Source: Balanoglossus misakiensis | Taxonomy: Eukaryota; Hemichordata | Direction of reading: 5' to 3' | Assembly: GCA_040954595.2 (NCBI GenBank) | Contig: CM082591.2 | Coordinates: 7,068,001-7,132,000 of the forward strand | DNA length: 64,000 nt | Shown: piece after piece, positions 57,331 to 64,000 of the stretch | Layout: every line of letters begins with the position of its first letter | How positions within the stretch are numbered: the stretch's first letter is position 1 | Translations under genes and position numbers: made by a program | Notes under the pieces: model-generated | The model's input: the letters and a program-made list of their open reading frames with translations, nothing else | What the model was told of the DNA's origin: nothing | Database searches by the model: none

Positions 57331-60300
57331 TTATTTCTGCATAATGTAGGCCTCCGGCCCCTTATATGAATACAGAATCTTGAAGTCGTTCAAGTGACAC
57401 CGTCCTAAGACTGAATTATAATAACATGTCATGAGGAAAGAAGAACAAACAAACAAACAAACAACTAATTCTAACGCTCACTCTGCTTCTTTAACTCTGA
57501 ACGCATGAAAGATAAATAAAGCTAAATTCTTGATTTGATTTACATCTTTTGTCTCCATTAAAGTTTTTAAAGAGTATAGGGAAGGTGACCTGTAAAATTC
57601 ACATGGCAGGTACTTTTTCCTCAAAAAATCCCAGAAAGGGCATTACTAACAGAAAATGATATTCATCTTCTATCTTTCTGACAAAATTTACAGATCCTCA
57701 ACACCTTGTCTATTTGTCTGTGACGCCCAGTTTCAATTTCTAGTCGATGGCTTCCACATCTAAATCTTGACAAGGCTCGGCGATACTTCAATAAAATCAA
57801 TACATGAAATATACAGTTCGAGTGTTAAATCTGTTTTGAAATTCCTGTAATAGTTTGTTTTCTCATTTGTACTTACATCCGACCACCATTCCTGCCTTAT
57901 TAGGCTGCATTCACAAACACCTGGAGGGGGGGGGGGCGCGAGAATTGAAGGGGGGGATTGAAAAAATTGAGGGTATGTAAGGGGGGATTTGAAATAATTT
58001 AGGGACTGAAAGGGGGGGACTTGAAAACTTTGACGACTAAATGTTCATTTTGAGTCCACAAAAATGCAGTTTCGCGCCCTTTATTTTACAAAATTTTCTA
58101 ACACACCCACACCCACCCCCTCCATTCATCGACACCTTTCAATCATTGACTGGTTTATCTAGTGTCCCAGGTCAGGGGACTTGCCCCCACCCCATGATAA
58201 CTTTGAGCGGCGACGGTTAAATTTGTCCTCCCCAACATACCGGTAGTTGAGTTAATTTGCTTTTGCCGGGTTCATTAAAATGCAGCTTTGAGCTCTGTAT
58301 TTTATAAAATTTTCTTACGTGGGAGGGGGACACTCCCTCCCAAACCCACCCCCTTCAATTCTCGGTTTACAATGTCTCCCAACACAGAATACAAATACTT
58401 AAAAAATAAAAACAATGTTCAGTTTTAATACCCACTGATGGGAGGAAACATCAGTTTCAAATTCTTTTCATGGGGGCGCTGCTTTTCTTTTTTACAAGAT
58501 AGATAGGTGATGTGTTTTGCTCTGTGAAAGCAAATAGGGATTTCAAAATTTTGGCAGTTCGGAAGGGGGGATTTGAAAATATTTCGGGTTGTATAGGCGG
58601 GCATGTGAAAATTAGCGTTAAAAAAATTGAATTCTCCCACCCCCCCCCCCCCCCCCCTCCAGAGGTGTTTGTGAATGCAGCCTAAGAACACCAATGGGAA
58701 CCTTACATCATTTACTCTTGTTATAAATTCTGACAGAAAAATATCTGTGTCACCTACACCTTGATTTAGCCACACTTGCCCTAGGCCATAACAAAACAAC
58801 AAACTTTTCACATCGGTAGCCCATGTATGTTTTCCTTGTTTGTCTTTTTCAAGTAACAGTTTGTATGCTTTATGTGGAAATCGTGACTCTGACATTTCTA
58901 GTATATGGATCCAGTACTTAACACATCTTTTTACATAATAACAGAATAAAGGTAATCTACCGCAATCTCCCAGAACTGTACATCTTGGTGTGCTATTTGA
59001 CACACCTAAAAATCGCCGGCAATATAATGAGTGAACTCTTTCCAAATGTTCATATGGTTGAAATCCCCATACTTCTGACCCGTAACTAAGTACGGGTAAA
59101 ATAAAAACATCAAAAATTTTAAAATACATTTCTGGACGTAAGTATTTCATGTTCTTAATATATTTTCCAAGTGTAAACATTTTTTTCCTGGCTTTTACAG
59201 CCATATTTTTCGTAGTTACTTACCGCTAATGAAATTTTGGTAGAAATAACTAGACCAAGATATTCGTAGGCGCTTTCAACTTTTAGCTCTTGTCCACCGA
59301 AAAACCAACGCTCATATCTACTAAGGTACCCGCCTTTCCTGTATACAACCACTTTTGTTTTTGATAAATTAACCTTCATTTTCCATTTCACAGTAAAATC
59401 ATACAGGATTTCAGTAAGTCTTTTTAAGCCAACAACTGAGTTTGAAAACAAAACAATATCGTCAGCATATAATAAAAGAAATAACTGGAGAGCATCATTT
59501 GGAAGTAACTGAATTCCGCTTAATCCAGAATTCTCCAACACCTTTACAAGCTCATTTATATAAAAGCTAAATAAAATCGGACTTAACAAACAGCTTTGAC
59601 GAACGCCCTTCTGCAAATCAAACAGATCTGAAGTAACATCAGCAACCCTCACACTGGCTTTCACATCGGCATACATAGCTTTCAGCATTTCATACATTTT
59701 CCCGTCAATGCCATCCAAGGCAAGTCTATACATAAGGCGGGTTCTGTCAACAGAGTCGAACGCTTTCTCAAAATCAATATAAAGACAGTACAATTTCTTT
59801 CCTCTTCCCAGTACCGATTTCTGAATTATTGCGTATAATGTGAAAAAGTGGTCCGCCATTGAATAGGCTTTATGAAACCCCGCTTGGCATTCTGGGATAG
59901 ACTCGCTCAGATTTGCCCACTCTTTTATGCGTTCGTTAAGAACACTCGTGAAAATTTTACTAAAAACACTTACCAGTGTAATAGCTCTATAATTATCAGG
60001 TTTGCTAGGATCATTTTTCTTGAAAATAGGCACAATTGTACCAATTGCCCAACTCCTTGGGAACAGACCCTGATCAAAAATAACATTGTACAATTTATTT
60101 AGGAAGAGTAACAGAATATCTGTTGAATTCTTAAAGAATTCTGCTACTAACATATCAGGCCCTGCTGATTTATTGTTCTTAAGCTTACTGATGGCCTTCA
60201 GAATCTCATCATCAGTAACCATACCATTCAAAATATTCGAGAACATTAAATTACCATTTATCGACTCATGTACCCTAAATGGATCAAACTCATTTAGGAA

Positions 60301-61140
60301 CTTATCCAGTTCGCTTATAAAAACTGAATTTAAGGTTGTATCCTCTACTGACATTTCAAAAAGTGTCGAAAAATATGTCAGCCATTCGTCCAGTGATATT
60401 AAACCGTGCTGCCGATGACCACGTGTCCTTAGTTTAATTACACTCCAAATACTCTTTTCATCTGTCATATTTCTTCTTGTTAAAACCTGTTCTTTCTCGT
60501 CATATTCTCGCTTTTTACAGCGTGTCAACTTTTTATAACAACTTTTTTCCCTCTTATAATAATTATCAAAATCCTTTTTTAAACCTGAGTTACAAAATCT
60601 CTGTAAACTTTTCCGCATGTTTGTTTTTGACTTCGAACACTCAGAATCAAACCAATCCATTCTGCAGTGGTAATCTCTGTGATTTCATCTAACCACAGAA
60701 AACATATCTTTCGCAGCACTTTTCAAAACATGTGTCACCCTCTCAACATCATCGTTAACGCCCAGGTCATTTACAAACCGGAAGTTATGCAAAAAATCTC
60801 TATTTTCGCCAGAGCTGAGGTTTTCTTTGAATTCTTGTAACAACTATACTCATTTCGCCAACATACATTGACTAGAGTACTACTGTGTACTTTACACTTA
60901 TATTGAATATTTACTTTGAAGGTGCAACATACAGGTAAATGGTCCGATTCATCTCGTATCGGTACCGAAAACGACATTACACTGGAGAATAAATCTCGTG
61001 ATACAAGTACATAGTCTACAACACTTCGCCCTTCATTTGAAATACAAGTAAATTCCCCTTTACAAGAATCTTCCTTTCTGCCATTTAACATATACGAAAT
61101 GTCTTTGCACAGTGTAATTAATGATAACCCAAAGTTATAG
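57303..61140 (-). mobile_element. 5'-truncated LINE with endonuclease end, RT and Cys-rich C-terminus, (TTA)n tail
   Basis: On the minus strand: an endonuclease C-terminal part (61130-60771; MLNGRKE, DYVLVSRDLF, SDHLPV); an RT region (60660-59155; KKLYCLYIDFEKAFDSVDR, GVRQSCLLSPILFSFYINE, LLYADDIVLF); a post-RT region (59204-58690; FDVFILPVLSYGSEVWGF, RRFLGVSN); then, after an insertion, QEWWSDVSTNEKTNYYRNF and RFRCGSHRLEIETGRH.R...CKFCQ down to about 57600. The 3' end is a GGCCGGAGGCCTACATTATG stretch and (TTA)n at 57303-57332. Frameshifts at about 59180 and between 60660 and 60771, plus 5' truncation, mark it as inactive. Clade not resolved. Confidence 0.88.
57903..58682. mobile_element. 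780-bp inverted-repeat element inserted in the LINE, poly-G/poly-C subterminal runs
   Basis: GGCTGCATTCACAAACACCT at the left and AGGTGTTTGTGAATGCAGCC at the right are inverted, each with TA outside (57901-57902 and 58683-58684). Just inside are long G and C runs. Removing it with one TA joins the LINE reading VFL to IRQEWW in frame. No transposase frame. Sequence blocks recur at 31285-31555. Confidence 0.88.
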
Positions 61141-61724
61141 TAATCATTCTGTCTGGTTTAGATGTGAAAAACAATTATGTTCTGAGTAAGCAACCTTGCC
61201 CTGATGATATTGTCATGAACCAACTACCATGGCAAGTCAAGGGCCAAACTACCAAGGTCATAGGTCATTTTAACTGCATGAGGGGGTCAGGTCAACACTC
61301 AGGACAGGGCAATGAGTTTGAAGGGAGATGTAAAACGGTATTTGTGATTGGTTAAGAAAATGAAAATGAATAGACAGAAATATTTATGTAACACATATTA
61401 TGCATGACATTCTGAAGAACAAAAACAGAATTTATAGATTAAATAAGGCTAAAGCCCATTAACCCACCATCTACATTTAATACCTGCAACTCCATCAAAG
61501 CTTCCATTTTCCTAGTAGACAACTGCTCTTTGGCCATAGTATACCGCTGTCCGTAACTGGGCGATAATACTATCTTTGACCATGCCATATGCCGAAGATG
61601 TTGCACTTCTCATATCACGCTGCAAGACTGGTTTGCTGGCAGCAAATCTAACAGTGGAAGAATGAAAAAAAGGTGAGTGATTATCAATTTCATTTTTATA
61701 AAATGACCACGGGGGTGTGAATCT
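61141..61724. other. Flank of the LINE with one exon-like open segment (61493-61645, minus)
   Basis: On the minus strand a segment ends at a possible donor after ALMELQ (near 61493) and reads SPSYGQRYTMAKEQLSTRKM. A second frame of the same DNA is also open (RDMRSATSSAYGMVKD). No family recognised and no partner exon found; kept as a possibility only. Confidence 0.25.
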
Positions 61725-62600
61725 TTGCAACTTCTGGAGCATGGGTCTAAATATCACTACACGCATCACGAGTGTCTGCATGATTTCTATGATTCGATCA
61801 AGACCGTCATTGAGAAGGAGATTTTATCTAACATTAAAAACTGTCCATTCAAAGTGTATGCAGTACAGTTAGATAAGGCATGTCATCTTTACCACTTTGA
61901 TGATTTATGTTAGATTTGTAAATGTAGATGGCGAAGTGGAATCACATTTTCTATGTGTGAATAAATTAGAGGGTTGTACTGTTTTAGATATTTATGGCGT
62001 CATTTCTAGTCTTTTGGTTGATAAACAACTCAATCCTGCCAATTTAATATGTCTTGCAACGGACGGAGCAAGTGTCATGAGGTGAGTGAAAACAGGTGTT
62101 ACAACCAGATTTAGAGAACACAACCCTTTTCTTGTTGCAAATCATTGGTTGGCACATACGCTAGCACTTGCAAGTGAGAAAGCAGCAAATCAGGTGCCAT
62201 ACCTGATTAAATACATACGTGACCTGAATGAGATGGGTAAATTGTTAAAAGTTTTTCGCCTAAATTACTCAGAATGCTTGAAATGAGCAAAGCTACTCAT
62301 GGTGAATCGGCAGCCAAAAAAATCAAACAAGTGTTTTTTACTCGATGGCTTTCATTCAGTGGCTGTGTAGATGCTCTTGTTGGTTGCTTAGACAGTGTAA
62401 TTTCATGGTTAGTACAAATTGCAAAGGATTCGACCCACAATGCTTTAGCAGCAGGGATGTTAAAACGAGTTGCAACATATACCAGTTTATTGCCATGACA
62501 TACTTTGCAGCTGATGCCATTGGGTTGTTAGCAAGATTGTGTAAGGCTATGCAAAGAGTCGGCATTTCATGTGTGGATTAACATGAAGGACTAGATCTGT
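61725..62600 (+). pseudogene. Decayed hAT-type transposase (KIAA1586/ZNF862-like)
   Basis: Four pieces in changing frames read ECLHDFYDSIKTVIEKEIL, NLICLATDGASVM, GVTTRFREHNPFLVANHWLA then HTLALASEKAANQVPYL, and FFTRWLSFSGCVDALVGCLD. The order TDGASVM, then an H..NH/LALA-type block, then RWLS matches the hAT-derived DUF4371-type transposases (established pattern). A frameshift near 61900, a TGA at 62086-62088 in place of the usual Gly, and a frameshift near 62275 make it non-functional. The dimerisation C-terminus is not seen. Confidence 0.75.
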
Positions 62601-64000
62601 TTTCTCTAATATGATGACTAGAGTAGAAAGGCACAATGCTTCCTTGCAGAATGATGATTGTGATGTAGACAGCATCCTTGAAACTGTTGAAAATGTTGCT
62701 TCCCAAGTAGAAAAAACTCACCTCTTTGTTAAATGAAATGGACATTGATGCATAATTGTAGAGTGGAATACTGTATGAATGTTCATTGAACATTGGAAAT
62801 AAAACTCTGCAAACATGAGAGAAATGTGTTGACTTTTTAATTTAATGTACATGCACAACAAGATGAAAATTCACACGAGAAACAATATTTTTGTAAAAAA
62901 AATTTGGCTAATGAAATCTGCTTGTGGCTAATCAAAAAGGAAACTATTAGCCACAGTGGCTAATAAATTTCAAAACCCAGCGCTAGCACAGTTACCCCCC
63001 CCTCAGGTGACAGACTTCAATCCTTTCATGGCAAAGTACAAAGTACAATCAGTCCAAACCTGTATTTTTTACATTTATGAAAGAGACCAGGCACCTATGA
63101 TTTGCTGGAATATGTGAATATTTCAGGTACTACTTGATTCATTGCAAAAAATAAACCATTAATACTCTACTTGTTGGCATTATTCATACCTGTTGTTGTC
63201 AATTTGGAATCTTGTCAGAGATAGGGTCACCGCACTTGTTATGAAAATACAGAACCATGAATTTAGTCAATAATAGAAGAAAACTGCTGACTCAGCATTT
63301 TCCCCCAATGGTTTGTCTATAGGTAAAATTTTTCACAAAATTTATTGCAAAATAGAGCGCGGTGACCACACAATTTTATTTGACCAATGAATTTATTTTT
63401 ACATGACTGAGCTATGTGTAAAATTTTGTGAAAATAGTAGTTTGTTTTCCAGCAATTATCAATGTAATCCTACGGAAAAAAGACACACATGCACTCTTTA
63501 TCAGTTATGTTTTGCACGTACATCCTTAACTGTTGCAACTGGCTTTATCTGCAATAGACCTTATCTGACCTTTACCTCATATATCCAACTGTCCTGTTAA
63601 CACACAGTATATGGAAATCCAACAGAAAGAAATATATTTGAATTGAATAGAAGATGACAAAGTTCCAGTCACCAAAGAATATTTAAAACATTTGATAATT
63701 ATTTAGTTAGTTGCAGTGAAACATTTTCTAAGTTAATAACTGAACTTCAATAGCTGACATGTTCTAAATGGACGATGTCAGTTGAACTTTGACAGAGACC
63801 AGACTAGATGTACAACACAGATATTTACTCAGATCACATGACAATCGTGCTTGGTATCTCGAGGTACAAAAAATCTGACTCAGTGACTTTTCTGCCATTT
63901 TTTCCGGTGATCATGTCACCTGCAGAGCTCTTGATACAGTTGTGTGCCTCAGGACAGAATTTCTACCTGGTGAAGAAATCAACTTATCTGTTACAACACT
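62601..64000. other. Right flank, AT-rich, one dispersed repeat
   Basis: The segment 63230-63400 is the partner of the repeat at 13864-14040, with inverted GGTCACCGC / GCGGTGACC ends. TTAGCCACAGTGGCTAA near 62948 is a short palindrome. No coding segment with splice sites is seen to the window end. Confidence 0.5.

Noticed and set aside
59872-60692. Plus-strand open frames of 71-110 codons opposite the LINE
   Set aside because: They are antisense shadows of the reverse-transcriptase frame.
61493-61645. Exon with the reading SPSYGQRYTMAKEQLSTRKM
   Set aside because: Two frames of the same DNA are open, the family is unknown and no adjoining exon is found, so it is only listed as a possibility.

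Overview
This window reads as animal nuclear DNA. It is AT-rich, with short protein-coding exons bounded by consensus GT-AG splice sites, long introns, and many small inverted-repeat transposons, LINE remnants, microsatellites and a satellite array. The gene families (a CCP2/3 tubulin carboxypeptidase, a CPTP-type lipid transfer protein, an ACSS3-type acyl-CoA synthetase and an NHL-repeat protein with a glycosyltransferase-like N-terminus) fit a non-vertebrate metazoan. A marine deuterostome such as a hemichordate or amphioxus is my best guess, but nothing here proves it.

Layout. (1) 363-22597, minus strand: 23 consecutive in-phase exons of a cytosolic carboxypeptidase 2/3-like gene (849 codons visible). 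The start codon is inside the window and the 3' end runs off the left edge. Its introns are full of small inverted-repeat elements, including a 771-bp foldback element with a 9-bp target duplication and a 941-bp element with TA duplications. (2) 24106-26775: about 21 copies of a 127-bp satellite. (3) 28533-30257, minus strand: a complete two-exon ceramide-1-phosphate transfer protein gene (212 aa), with a LINE 3' fragment butted against its stop codon. (4) 33718-50750, plus strand: a 15-exon gene, about 1,886 codons. Three tandem 140-residue repeats of a glycosyltransferase-like half-domain lead into a fourth copy continuous with a GT-B C-terminal half. These are followed by an uncharacterised helical region, a coiled coil, a low-complexity linker, six tandemly duplicated 63- to 69-nt exons and a six-bladed NHL propeller. 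One in-frame TAA interrupts the first exon. Its introns hold a LINE fragment carrying two separately inserted DNA transposons, and a short minus-strand chain of unassigned exon-like segments. (5) 55533-56184, minus strand: the last two exons of an ACSS3-like acyl-CoA synthetase, one of them frameshifted. (6) 57303-61140, minus strand: a 5'-truncated LINE split by a 780-bp inverted-repeat element. (7) 61725-62600, plus strand: a decayed hAT-type transposase.

The genes are not an operon and show no shared pathway. The notable object is gene 4: glycosyltransferase-like sensor-type repeats fused to an NHL propeller through a linker whose length is set by a tandem exon array with repeated GC-AG introns. 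The rest of the window is a good record of nested transposition. Two of the DNA-transposon insertions can be removed exactly at their target duplications, and the LINE reading frame underneath is restored. The same holds for a third insertion, in the second LINE.
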